Positions 26,599-35,140 of a stretch of DNA of 64,000 bases are shown one piece after another. Position numbers and translations under genes: made by a program. Source of the stretch: JBGAPH01 sp046349955. Its GTDB lineage: Bacteria; Planctomycetota; Planctomycetia; Pirellulales; JBGAPH01. Each line of letters opens with the position of its first letter. Position 1 is the stretch's first letter. The notes below the pieces were generated by a model. That model ran no database searches, was not told the origin of the DNA, and was given only the letters and a program-made list of their open reading frames with translations. The stretch is from NCBI GenBank assembly GCA_046349955.1, contig JAXMBI010000008.1, positions 1 through 64,000 on the forward strand, in the 5' to 3' direction.

Positions 26599-27219
26599 AT
26601 GGTCGGCCGCCTGCGTACTGCGCAAAATATGGCTTATTCGGCGGATTTGACAAGCGCGGCGGCAGGCTCGACTGTCGGTACAACCCTCATCTTTGGTGCT
26701 CACCTGGTGCAACGCGGAACTTGGGTGACTTTGGCAATGTTGGTGCTCGGCCTGGCGCTCGCCGGACTGGCGATCGGTGTGCGATATCGGGCAGGCGACC
26801 GCGCCCTGGAGTATTGGACGCCCCCGGTGGCGCTGCTGATTGCAGAGGCGCCCCAGGTGGAGCTTTGGGAACTGACGCCAGCCCTCGCGGAGAAGGCGCC
26901 CACGAGGCCTGCCGTGCAGATCGACGGCGCGGCTTGGCATGTGGCCAAGGTGCGCGACCTGTCGCACGCCGCCGGATTTTCGCACGCGCGTCAGGCGCTC
27001 CTCGAGGACACAGGCTACGACTGGGAGAAGCCGCCCGACCCGGCGGCGAAGGCCTGGCAGTACGCCGTCCACTTCGAGAACCAAGGGAACCAGGCGGTGT
27101 TGCTGTTCGACCTCGAGGGAGGCCGCGCGGCATTGGTCGGCCGCGACGAGGTTGTGTCCATCGCCCCGTTAGCGCCCAGATTGCGCATTTTCTTCGACGA
27201 CGTGCGGTCGCGGCCCTAA
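26599..27219 (+). CDS. Hypothetical single-pass membrane protein
   Basis: A 206-residue protein with one or two hydrophobic helices (about 20-62, the stronger TLAMLVLGLALAGLAIGV) and a soluble C-terminal domain of about 140 residues without known motifs. Two starts are possible: 26599, with a GGGGG site further upstream, or the ATG at 26629. It is divergent from the monooxygenase gene. Function unknown. Confidence 0.6.
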   Translation: MVGRLRTAQNMAYSADLTSAAAGSTVGTTLIFGAHLVQRGTWVTLAMLVLGLALAGLAIGVRYRAGDRALEYWTPPVALLIAEAPQVELWELTPALAEKAPTRPAVQIDGAAWHVAKVRDLSHAAGFSHARQALLEDTGYDWEKPPDPAAKAWQYAVHFENQGNQAVLLFDLEGGRAALVGRDEVVSIAPLAPRLRIFFDDVRSRP

Positions 27220-27333
27220 GCCGGTCTTGTGGCGAAATAACCAGTTGGGGCACAATGCGCCGGTCGCCGCCTACGGCTACGAGCTCGGAGCTCGCTTGGC
27301 GGCCGCTGCCCCTCGCGCGAAAGGAGTCGCCCC

Positions 27334-28593
27334 ATGCAACGCAAGGAAGTGCGCATCGCCCTCGGGGTCGTGGGCGTCTTGCTGGCAATCTTCGCCGCGG
27401 CGCTCGTCTGGCGCGTTGCCTTCCCTGGCACTGCGAAGGACGACGCGGTTGCCGTTGCGCCCGACGCCGCCAAGAAGAAGGAAGCTTCCGGCAAGAACGC
27501 CGCACAGCCTGCGGAGCGTGAACCCGAAACGCCGACCGTGCTGACCGCCACCAAGAGCAACGGCGCCGCCGTTCCCAAGCCCCAGGTACACGACACGGCG
27601 TCGCACGAAGGCCTCTCATGGCAAGGTTCCTACGGCGGCGGTGCGCCGGCGGGCGAGCCTGCAGAAGGCGCGGCCGTAGAAGCGTCGCAAGACGCGGCAG
27701 CGCCGGACGATTCCTTTGCAGGCTACTCCGGACAAGCGGGCGACGCATTCGGGGCCGCCGATGATAGCCCCTATGTCTACGGCCCGGATTCGCAGTCCGG
27801 GCGCGGAGCGGCAACCGCAGCCGATGGCCATGCGGCGGTCGGCGCAGAACCCGAGGATCGCGCAGCGGCGCCCCCCGCGCGCGGATCGCGCAATCAATTG
27901 CGTGGCGGCGCTGCCGCCGCGGGTGGCAACCCGCTGCGCGGACAAGCAGCTCAGGCCCCGTCCCCCAATCATGTTGCGAGCGAGCGCGCTCACGCGGCCG
28001 AACCCCTAGCGCCCGATTTGAGCGAGCAACCGCATTCGGGCACGCCAACCCCGATGGCGCAGGCCGAGCGCGATCCGCTGGGCGACGGCGGCTGGTCCTA
28101 CTCGCCGGCCCCGAATGAAAATGAAAGCGTCTCAGCCGCCGCTCAGGAACCCGATGCCGCCCGGCCCCCGCATCAGCCGGATGTCGATGCGTTCACGGCG
28201 GCAGAGCCTGCCGCAAAGACGGCGCAGCCGCGGCGGCTGGATGGCGCGTCTGCGCCCGCGCCGAAGCACGCCGTTGCACCTGGGCCGGTCCGCGGCGCCG
28301 ACGTGGTGACTGCCTCGGCCGAAGCGGAATCATCCGCGGCGGAACCTGCTGCCGTCGCGGCCGCCGCCGCACCCCCCGAAGGCACCTACCGCGTGGCGGC
28401 GCGCGACACCTACTGGCGGATCGCCCGCAGCGTCTATGGTGATTCGGCCTACTATCGCGCACTCTACGAGCACAACCGCAAGCAGCATCCGCGGGCCGAC
28501 CGCCTGGCCGCCGGCACGTTGCTCGAAACTCCCGACCTGGCCACGCTCGAGCGGCTGTATCCGCAGTACTGCCCGACCGGCGGACCCCACTAG
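27334..28593 (+). CDS. Membrane-anchored LysM-domain protein with a long disordered linker
   Basis: A 419-residue protein. The N-terminal anchor is ALGVVGVLLAIFAAALVWRV. Residues 35-340 are low-complexity Ala/Pro/Glu/Asp/Gly with little predicted structure. The last 65 residues form a LysM-like domain: TYRVAARDTYWRIARSVYGD, then ALYEHNRKQHP and AAGTLLETPDLATLERLYP. LysM binds glycans containing N-acetylglucosamine; in planctomycetes similar proteins bear LysM or FimV-like ends. It probably sits in the cell envelope. Confidence 0.78.
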   Translation: MQRKEVRIALGVVGVLLAIFAAALVWRVAFPGTAKDDAVAVAPDAAKKKEASGKNAAQPAEREPETPTVLTATKSNGAAVPKPQVHDTASHEGLSWQGSYGGGAPAGEPAEGAAVEASQDAAAPDDSFAGYSGQAGDAFGAADDSPYVYGPDSQSGRGAATAADGHAAVGAEPEDRAAAPPARGSRNQLRGGAAAAGGNPLRGQAAQAPSPNHVASERAHAAEPLAPDLSEQPHSGTPTPMAQAERDPLGDGGWSYSPAPNENESVSAAAQEPDAARPPHQPDVDAFTAAEPAAKTAQPRRLDGASAPAPKHAVAPGPVRGADVVTASAEAESSAAEPAAVAAAAAPPEGTYRVAARDTYWRIARSVYGDSAYYRALYEHNRKQHPRADRLAAGTLLETPDLATLERLYPQYCPTGGPH

Positions 28594-28649
28594 CGTTTTG
28601 CGGGTTGGCCCTTCGCCCGAACCCGTCGTCCCCAGCTCCGAGGTTTGAC

Positions 28650-29426
28650 ATGACCCGTCGTACGATCCCGGCCCTGTTGCTTCTTTGCGGCGCTCTGCTG
28701 TCGCCCACGCGCCCCGCGCTGGCCGGGCCGGCGGAGTCGGCGGTCGTCGACCTGTCGATCGCGACGCTCAACGAAGTCATGGCAGTGCCGGCCCGAGCAA
28801 TTCCCGCGTCGCTCTTGCGCGAAGCCCAGGGGGTGGCGATTCTGCCCGGCGTGGTCAAAGCCGGCTTCATCTTTGGCGGCCGGTTTGGCCGCGGCGTACT
28901 CATGGTCCGCAACGAGCAGGGACGCTGGGGCGACCCCGTGTTCATCACCATCACCGGCGGCAGCGTCGGCTGGCAGGTGGGCGTGCAATCGACCGACGTG
29001 ATCCTCGTCTTCCGCACCCGCCGCGGCATCGATCAATTGCTCAGCGGCCGGCAGTTCACCCTCGGGGCCGACGCTGCCGTGGCCGCGGGCCCCGTCGGTC
29101 GGCAGGCCGAGGCTGGCACCGATTTGCGCCTCGGGGCCGAAATCCTGTCCTACTCGCGCAGCCGCGGACTCTTCGCCGGCGTCTCGCTGGGCGGTTCGCT
29201 GATCGAGATCGACTGGCGCTCGATCGCCGGCTTCTACGGCAGCGCTCAGCTCACGCCGGCCGAGATCTTGGCCGGACGCGTACAGCCGACGCCTGAGAAG
29301 GCCGCGGAGTTGCGGGCCACCCTCGCCCGCTATGCCCCCGAGCCCGCGCCGCCGGCCGGCCAACGGGCCGCGGCGCCTGTTGCGCCTGGAGCGGTCCAGG
29401 AAGCGCCGCTCGTGGAGATTCGCTAG
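28650..29426 (+). CDS. SYLF (YSC84/DUF500) lipid-binding domain protein
   Basis: A 258-residue exported protein. A signal peptide (ending ALAGPAES) precedes a SYLF domain: AIPASLLREAQGVAILPGVV, AGFIFGGRFGRGVLMVRN, ITGGSVGWQVGVQSTDVIL and YSRSRGLFAGVSLGGSLIEI. The tail is Pro/Ala-rich. SYLF domains bind phosphoinositides and similar lipids; the bacterial role is unclear. ATG at 28650 selected because the signal peptide begins there. Confidence 0.88.
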   Translation: MTRRTIPALLLLCGALLSPTRPALAGPAESAVVDLSIATLNEVMAVPARAIPASLLREAQGVAILPGVVKAGFIFGGRFGRGVLMVRNEQGRWGDPVFITITGGSVGWQVGVQSTDVILVFRTRRGIDQLLSGRQFTLGADAAVAAGPVGRQAEAGTDLRLGAEILSYSRSRGLFAGVSLGGSLIEIDWRSIAGFYGSAQLTPAEILAGRVQPTPEKAAELRATLARYAPEPAPPAGQRAAAPVAPGAVQEAPLVEIR

Positions 29427-29430
29427 CGCT

Positions 29431-29444
29431 CGCCCACGTGGGCG
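29431..29444. promoter_or_regulatory. Palindrome CGCCCACGTGGGCG
   Basis: A perfect 14-bp palindrome five bases after the SYLF stop and about 70 bp before the next start. It could be an operator or part of a weak terminator; no U-tract follows. Confidence 0.3.
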
Positions 29445-29511
29445 CGGCGTATTGTCAGGGCGAGTTTGACGCTAGAATCGAGGCATCTCCCGCTTTCGGA
29501 GGGCCCCGGCG

Positions 29512-30390
29512 ATGCGTCGCGCATTTACGCTAGTCGAAGTGCTCGTGGCGATCTTCATCATCGCCACCTTGATTGCGCTGTTGCTGCCGGCCGTGCAGGC
29601 GGCGCGGGAAAGTGCGCGGCGGCTGAAGTGCAGCAACAATCTGAAGCAGATGGCGCTCGCGGTGCAGGCGTATGCAGCGCAGCATCGCGACTTTCTGCCA
29701 GCGTGGATTCGCGCGCCGTTTTCGAAGACAGGCCGAAAGCTTGGGCCCGACCAAGGACGGTATGCGGAATCGCAGTCGATCCCCTGGCGGGCAACGTTGC
29801 TTCCTTGGCTGGAACAGCAGAACTTGCTGGATCGTCTCGACCCTGAGCAATCGGCGCTCTCGGTGGCCAACCTCCCGGTCGCGCGGACGGAGCTGCCCCT
29901 TTTTCAATGCCCCTCCACCCCAGATGCCCCTCGCATCCTGGCGACCGTGGACGGCCAGCACAACGTGAATGTGAGCGTGTTCGACTACGTTGCGCCGCTA
30001 ACCATCATAGAGTCGGATCTGAAGAGTTATGGTGGTTCGGGCATCTGGAATCAGGCTTACAACGACAGTCTGTCGTTTCTTCTTCCCGCTTCGCTGCGCG
30101 ATGTGACCGACGGTCTCTCGAACACGGTGCTCTTGTTCGAGAATGCCGGGCTCCCTCGCGATACTGGTTGGGACGATCGAGGACCGTGGCTCTCCATCGA
30201 AGCGAATACGGTCCATTTGTGTGTGAATTCAGAGAAAGGTAGTCTGTTTTCCTTTCACCCAAGCGGGGCTCAAGTGGTTATGGCAGACGGCTCCGTCCAT
30301 TTCGTGCCCGAAACGATCGGCCCGGACCTCCTGCAGGCGATCATTACGAGCGCGGGCGATGAGTCGCTTCCTGCCTTGGGCTGGCGGTAG
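29512..30390 (+). CDS. DUF1559-like pseudopilin protein
   Basis: A 292-residue DUF1559-like protein, shorter than the one at 21455. Its N-terminal methylation motif is RRAFTLVEVLVAIFIIATL, followed by LLLPAVQAARESARRLKC and SNNLKQMALAVQAYA. The C-terminal signature is SFHPSGAQVVMADGSVHFVP. It has the usual processing site but a shorter middle region. Role in the envelope is inferred from the family. Confidence 0.9.
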   Translation: MRRAFTLVEVLVAIFIIATLIALLLPAVQAARESARRLKCSNNLKQMALAVQAYAAQHRDFLPAWIRAPFSKTGRKLGPDQGRYAESQSIPWRATLLPWLEQQNLLDRLDPEQSALSVANLPVARTELPLFQCPSTPDAPRILATVDGQHNVNVSVFDYVAPLTIIESDLKSYGGSGIWNQAYNDSLSFLLPASLRDVTDGLSNTVLLFENAGLPRDTGWDDRGPWLSIEANTVHLCVNSEKGSLFSFHPSGAQVVMADGSVHFVPETIGPDLLQAIITSAGDESLPALGWR

Positions 30391-30422
30391 CGAGAGCGAG
30401 AGCAAGGCCGCTCTAATAAGAG

Positions 30423-31781
30423 CTACGCGAGCAACTCGAGCAGCGGATCGCCCGCGGCCACTAACCGGTGTGGCCGAGATTCCTGGTCGTGCAAGATCGT
30501 TTCGGGCGAGATGCCCAGGGCGTGGTAGATGGTCGCCACGAGCTGCCCAGGCGTCACGGGGCGGTCGGCGGGGAACGCCCCGCTTGCGTCGCTTGCGCCG
30601 TAGACGAAGCCTGGTTTGAAGCCGCCGCCGGCGAGCATCACGGTGTAGCAGAAGTTCCAGTGGTCGCGGCCGCCGTCGTTGGCGTTGATCTTCGGCGTGC
30701 GGCCGAAGTCCCCCAGCACCGCCACAATCGTCCGTTCGAGCAGCCCGCGCTCCGCGAGCTCTGAAAGCAGGCTCGAGCAGGCCGCGTCGAACTGCGGGAG
30801 CAGCTCGTTCTTGAGCTTCTTGAAGTTGCCGCCGTGCGTGTCCCAGGTGGCGTTGGCGTCGGGCGCCCAGGAGATGGTGACCATCCGCGTGCCGGCCTCG
30901 ATCAGACGGCGGGCCAGGAGCACGCTTTGGCCGTAGATGTTGCGGCCGTAGGCCTCGCGCACCGGGGCAGGCTCTTGGTTGATGTCGAGCGCCCGCTGCG
31001 TCTGTGGCGACGTGAGCAGATCGAAGGCGCGGGCCTGAAACCGATCGAGCTGCGAGGCGCCATCGCGTGGAGCCTGCCGCGCCAGCCGGCGGTCGAGCCC
31101 TTGGACCAGCGCATGCCGCACCGCCAGGCGCTCGGCCGACACCCCGTCGGCCAGCGTCAGCTCCGGCACGGCGAACTCCGGCGAGTTCGGGTCCTGTAAA
31201 ACGAACAGCGGATCGTGCGATCGCCCGAGGTAACCGCCAAAGAAGCCTGGCTGCGGCGGACCGCCGGCCCCTTCCTTGGTGATGTAGGGGAGCGTCACAT
31301 GGCCGACGATCGCCCCCTCGGGCGGACGCAGCAGCGAAAGGACCGAGCCGGGGGAGGGGTAGTCGACGCCGCCTGCCCCCACGTTGATCGTGGAATCGCC
31401 GCGGTCATGCCCGGTGAGCGACGTGTAGACCGCCAAGGCATGGGCCTCGGTCACGCTGTGATGCATCGAGCGGATGAGCTGCGCCCGGTGCATCTGCTGG
31501 GCCAGCTTCGGCAGGTGCTCGCTGAGTTGGATGCCCGGCACGCTCGTGCCGATGGGCTGGAACTCGCCACGGATGCCGGCGGGGGCCGCCGGCTTCAGGT
31601 CCCACATGTCGAGGTGACTGGGGCCGCCGTTCAGAAAAATCAGAATGCAGTGATCGGCTCGTGGCCGCACGCCTGCCTGGGCGCCCCATTCATTGGCCCG
31701 CAGCAGCCGCGGCAACGACACGCCCATCAAGCCCAGGCTGCCAATGCGCATCATCTGGCGGCGAGAAAGCAGAACGGCCAT
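30423..31781 (-). CDS. DUF1501 Tat-exported protein
   Basis: A 452-residue protein of the planctomycete DUF1501 family. The N-terminal LSRRQMMRIGSLGLMGVSL is a twin-arginine signal. Family marks: LIFLNGGPSHLDMWDLKP, RSMHHSVTEAHALAVYTSLT, ATWDTHGGNFKKLK and VAVLGDFGRTPKIN. The fold is related to alkaline-phosphatase/sulfatase-like enzymes, but no activity is established. In planctomycetes it usually pairs with a DUF1553/DUF1549 protein; none is adjacent here. Confidence 0.92.
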   Translation of the reverse strand: MAVLLSRRQMMRIGSLGLMGVSLPRLLRANEWGAQAGVRPRADHCILIFLNGGPSHLDMWDLKPAAPAGIRGEFQPIGTSVPGIQLSEHLPKLAQQMHRAQLIRSMHHSVTEAHALAVYTSLTGHDRGDSTINVGAGGVDYPSPGSVLSLLRPPEGAIVGHVTLPYITKEGAGGPPQPGFFGGYLGRSHDPLFVLQDPNSPEFAVPELTLADGVSAERLAVRHALVQGLDRRLARQAPRDGASQLDRFQARAFDLLTSPQTQRALDINQEPAPVREAYGRNIYGQSVLLARRLIEAGTRMVTISWAPDANATWDTHGGNFKKLKNELLPQFDAACSSLLSELAERGLLERTIVAVLGDFGRTPKINANDGGRDHWNFCYTVMLAGGGFKPGFVYGASDASGAFPADRPVTPGQLVATIYHALGISPETILHDQESRPHRLVAAGDPLLELLA

Positions 31782-31888
31782 CGGAGAATCTCCGGCCAGG
31801 CAGGTGGGAAGCAATCAGGCGGGCCCGCTCATTGTACCATCCCCGAGCGGGACGCAACGGGGCGCGGCGCAGGTCCGAAACGGAAGAT

Positions 31889-32036
31889 TTCACCGCAGAG
31901 GTCGCGGAGGACGCAGAGAGGATTCAGAGATTGAACCACGAAGACACAAAGCCACAAAGAATCGAATTGCTTCGTGTCTTTGTGTCTTCGTGGTTAGAGT
32001 TCTCTCGCTCTGCGTCCTCTGTGTCCTCCGCGGTGA
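31889..32036. repeat. 148-bp inverted-repeat element (CGCAGAG/CACAAAG family)
   Basis: The left arm (CACCGCAGAGGTCGCGGAGG... CCACGAAGACACAAAG) and right arm (CTTTGTGTCTTCGTGG... GTCCTCCGCGGTG) are imperfect reverse complements of about 60 bp around a 25-bp centre. The element lies in the recJ 3' flank, ending 4 bp from the recJ stop. Confidence 0.75.
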
Positions 32037-32040
32037 CAAG

Positions 32041-33822
32041 CTACGGCGAAGCCTGGGCCGCCGCGGGCGCCGCGGGCGCCGCGCAGGGCCGCCAGTCGGC
32101 GAGTTGGATCTCGACGTTGCGCTGGCCGCGGAAGGTGTTGATCACCGGGCGGTAGGCGATGTCGAGCAGCTCGGTGCAGGCCGCCAGGGCGTCGGCCTGG
32201 TCGCCGGCGCCAAAGGCCACGCCCCTCAGTCGCACGCCATGTTGCTCGACGACCAGCGAAAGGTGCCGCCCACCGCCGCCAATCTTCTTGGGGGGCTCCT
32301 TGAGCCGCACGCCAGAGGCGCACAACAGCGGCCGCGGATTGCAGTGGCCAAAGGGGGCCATCGACTCGATCTGGGCCACGGTGGCATACGTTAGGGCGCT
32401 GAGCGGCGTTTCGGCGTCGATCCGCAGCTCCGCCACGCGCTGTTCGGCGGAGAGCGTTTCGGCTACGTACTCGCAAAACGAGGCGCGGAAATCTTCGACG
32501 GACCGCTCCTCGATCTTTAGCCCCGCTGCGGCTGCGTGGCCGCCGTGGCTCACCAGGTGATTCGCGCAGGCGGTGAGCGCTTCGTACAGATTGAGCCCGC
32601 GCACGCTGCGGGCCGAGCCCACGCCCGGCCGCTCGGCCACTTCGTCGAAGGCCACCAGGATCACCGGGCGATGATGCTTCTCGGCCAGGCGGCCGGCCAC
32701 GATGCCGATCACGCCGGGGTGCCAGCCGCGCTCGGCCAACACGAACGCACTGTCGCGCTCCAGGTCAAACTCGCTCTGCAGCTTCTTCTGAGCCGAAAGA
32801 TAAACGCTCCGCTCTAGGCTATCGCGGCTGCCGTTCAGCTCGTGCAGATACTCCGCCAGCGCGCGGGCACGCTCGGGGTTGTCGGTGGTGAGCAGCTCGA
32901 CGGCGAGCTGCGCTTGGCCGAGCCGGCCGGCGGCGTTCAAGCGCGGGGCGAGTTGGAACGCGATGTCTTCGGCCTCGAGGCCGCCTTGCTTGCCGGTCAG
33001 TCCGGCGACGTCGATCAACGCGCGAAGCCCCAGCGGAGCCAGTTCGCCTAACGACGCGAGCGCATGCCGCACGAGCACGCGGTTTTCGTCCACCAGCGGC
33101 ACTACGTCGGCCACCGTGCCGATCGCCGCCAGTCCCACCGCCTGCAGCAGATAGTTCTTCAGCCGCTCGCCGACGCGCTTGGCCTGGCTCGCCTGTTGGC
33201 ACAGCGCCCAGGCGAGCTTGAAGGCCACACCGGAGCCGCTGAGCCCGGCGAACGGATAGCCGCCCCCGGGCAGGCCGGGATGCACGATCTCGTGCGCCGC
33301 CGGCAGCACGGGCCCTGGCTGGTGGTGATCGCTGATGATCAGCTCCAGGCCCAACTCGCGGGCCACGTCGGCCTCGGCCACGCTGGCGATGCCGCAATCG
33401 ACGGTGACGACCAGCTTCGTCCCCCGCTGGGCGAGCGTGCGGAGCGCTTCGGCATGTAGGCCGTAGCCTTCGTCGATGCGGTGAGGCACGTAGTAGTCGG
33501 CCGTTGCGCCGAGGGTGCGCAGCCCCCGCACGAGCAGGGCGGCGCCGGTGATGCCGTCGGCGTCGTAGTCGCCGTAAACGGTGATCTTGTCGCCGGCGGC
33601 CACGGCCCGGTGGAGGCGCTCGGCGGCGGCGGTGCAGCCCGGCAGTTCGCCTGGGTCGCGCAGCTCACTGAGCTTGGGCTCGAGAAACCGCCGCACGGCG
33701 TCGGGCTGATCGAGACCCCGACAGAGCAGCAGTTGCGCCACCACGGCCGGCACGTTCGCCGCGCGCTGCAGAAAGGAGATCCGCTCGGCGTGATGCGGAT
33801 GAATGATCCAGCGTCGGGTCAT
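32041..33822 (-). CDS. recJ: Single-stranded-DNA-specific exonuclease RecJ
   Basis: A 593-residue 5'-3' single-strand DNA exonuclease used in recombination and repair. DHH-family motifs in order: VYGDYDADGITGAALLV (about 79), VTVDCGIA, ISDHHQPGP, AAIGTVADVVPLVDENR, and the DHHA1 region SHGGHAAAAGLKI near 450. An OB-fold-like C-terminal domain follows. Length normal. The ATG at 33822 (MTRRWIIHPH) fits family starts; TTG 33840 and ATG 33831 are alternatives. rpmG lies just upstream on the same strand. Confidence 0.93.
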   Translation of the reverse strand: MTRRWIIHPHHAERISFLQRAANVPAVVAQLLLCRGLDQPDAVRRFLEPKLSELRDPGELPGCTAAAERLHRAVAAGDKITVYGDYDADGITGAALLVRGLRTLGATADYYVPHRIDEGYGLHAEALRTLAQRGTKLVVTVDCGIASVAEADVARELGLELIISDHHQPGPVLPAAHEIVHPGLPGGGYPFAGLSGSGVAFKLAWALCQQASQAKRVGERLKNYLLQAVGLAAIGTVADVVPLVDENRVLVRHALASLGELAPLGLRALIDVAGLTGKQGGLEAEDIAFQLAPRLNAAGRLGQAQLAVELLTTDNPERARALAEYLHELNGSRDSLERSVYLSAQKKLQSEFDLERDSAFVLAERGWHPGVIGIVAGRLAEKHHRPVILVAFDEVAERPGVGSARSVRGLNLYEALTACANHLVSHGGHAAAAGLKIEERSVEDFRASFCEYVAETLSAEQRVAELRIDAETPLSALTYATVAQIESMAPFGHCNPRPLLCASGVRLKEPPKKIGGGGRHLSLVVEQHGVRLRGVAFGAGDQADALAACTELLDIAYRPVINTFRGQRNVEIQLADWRPCAAPAAPAAAQASP

Positions 33823-33879
33823 GGCTTCCATGCCGAGCAAGGAGGGCCGCCCCCAGGACCGTGGACTACGGTCCGCGGA

Positions 33880-34044
33880 CTACTTCTTCTTTTCGGTGTG
33901 CAGCGTGTGCCGGCGGAGCCGCGGGCTGTACTTCTTCAGCTTCAGCTTTTCGCCGCCCGACTTGCGCCGCAGCACGTAGTTGTAGTCGCCCGTTTCCTCG
34001 CACACGAGAAACACCGGCTCGACCTTCTTCTTGCTCTTGGCCAT
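33880..34044 (-). CDS. rpmG: 50S ribosomal protein L33
   Basis: A 54-residue protein. It opens MAKSKKKVEPVFLVCEETGD and continues YNYVLRRKSGGEKLKLKKYS, ending in a basic stretch RLRRHTLHTEKKK. This is the L33 pattern, with only one Cys left in place of the usual zinc-binding CxxC pairs (C- form). Upstream of recJ on the same strand, 57 bp from its probable start. A shadow frame across the same bases is not a gene. Confidence 0.9.
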   Translation of the reverse strand: MAKSKKKVEPVFLVCEETGDYNYVLRRKSGGEKLKLKKYSPRLRRHTLHTEKKK

Positions 34045-34156
34045 CTCTACACTTCGACCTATCGAACGGAAGGGATGGGGCCACCTAGCAGGCCCCGCCG
34101 AAGCCCGGATTGTAGCCGATCGGGCAGGCGGGGGCTAGGGGACGATTGCCGGCAGG

Positions 34157-34277
34157 CGTAGGGTGGGTCAAGCGAAGCGCAGACCCACCGTTCCTATCTC
34201 CCCGGGCAGGTCGGCGGCGGCTGAAACATTTTACCGTGGATCACGGTGGGTCTGCGCTTCGCTTGACCCACCCTACG
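34157..34277. repeat. 121-bp MITE-like element, copy 1
   Basis: CGTAGGGTGGGTCAAGCGAA at the left edge reappears in reverse complement at the right edge, with about 33-bp arms. The interior includes GTTCCTATCTCCCCGGGCAG. A second copy lies at 34955-35073 in the same orientation. Confidence 0.85.
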
Positions 34278-34532
34278 GAGAACTCGGGGGCTCACCAATA
34301 GTTCAGCGCTCGGCCCAAGCCCCAGGCGACGGCTAGATCGACCATCAAACCACCAGGACGCGACAACCCAGCGCCTGAGCGGGCTGGGCTTGGTTTTCAC
34401 GAGCATCGGCGCGATCCTCCCGCCGGTATTCTCCCGCTCGGAACGGCCGCGTGCCATAGCGGGAATAGACGGCGGTACGTGCACTCGCATCGCCGCATAG
34501 CTCCCTTCGCCCCGCCGGCCGTACAATTGGGC

Positions 34533-34935
34533 ATGAGAATCGCGAAACGGCTTGGGTGGGCTCGGACATTCCTGGTTGTGGGGCTCGTTTTGCTAGCGAG
34601 CGCCATGCTCGCGCCGCCCTCTACCGGCTTGGAGCCGCTGGTTCTTCGTCGGCGCGGCATGGGTGCAGTTGGCCGGACTGCTCCTCTATCCGAAGTATCA
34701 CCCCACTGTCGATCAACCGAAGCCTCGCAGTTCTCTCGTCGGATGGGCCGCAATCATCTTCGGTGCGATCCTTCTCGCGGCCTCGCCGGTGTCGGTTCTT
34801 CGAGATCCATCGGAAGAACAGCTTGCTACCGCTCTCTTCGGCGGGCCTATCGCGATCGCCCTGCTCTACGTAGGCATCTGGATCAGGCGTCACGCCAAGC
34901 AAGACCGCGGACCGACGTCCCTCTTGCCGGTCTAG
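34533..34935 (+). pseudogene. Frameshifted small membrane protein
   Basis: A four-helix hypothetical protein of about 130 residues is split by a frameshift. The first frame, from the ATG at 34533, gives MRIAKRLGWARTFLVVGLVL and ends its good match near 34615. The second frame, entered near 34620, continues with LPAWSRWFFVGAAWVQLAGL, then GWAAIIFGAILLAASPV and ALFGGPIAIALLYVGIWI to the stop at 34935. The second frame is interrupted by a stop at about 34594, so neither frame alone gives the whole protein. A TACAAT box lies five bases before the ATG. It could be a true pseudogene or a sequencing indel. Flanked on both sides by the same MITE-like element. Confidence 0.55.
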
Positions 34936-34954
34936 CCGGCCAGACGAGCGTCGC

Positions 34955-35073
34955 CGTAGGGTGGGTCAAGCGAAGCGCGACCCACCGTTCCTATCTCCCC
35001 GGGCAGGTCGGCGGGGCTGAACCGCTTTGCCGTGGATAACGGTGGGTCTGCGCTTCGCTTGACCCACCCTACG
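34955..35073. repeat. 119-bp MITE-like element, copy 2
   Basis: Same arms and centre as 34157-34277, in the same orientation, with a few differences (for example GCGCGACCC for GCGCAGACCC). Confidence 0.85.
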
Positions 35074-35140
35074 GGCCGCGGTCTATAAGAATGTTCGCTG
35101 CCGACGGACGGCCTCCTCCTCCCCACGGCCCCAAGCCCCC

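Noticed and set aside
29452..29478. Possible promoter TTGTCA...TAGAAT before the second DUF1559-like gene
   Set aside because: The spacer is only 15 bp, so too weak to list as a promoter.
33866..34084. 72-codon minus-strand frame around rpmG
   Set aside because: Wrong frame; the L33 protein is encoded at 33880-34044.
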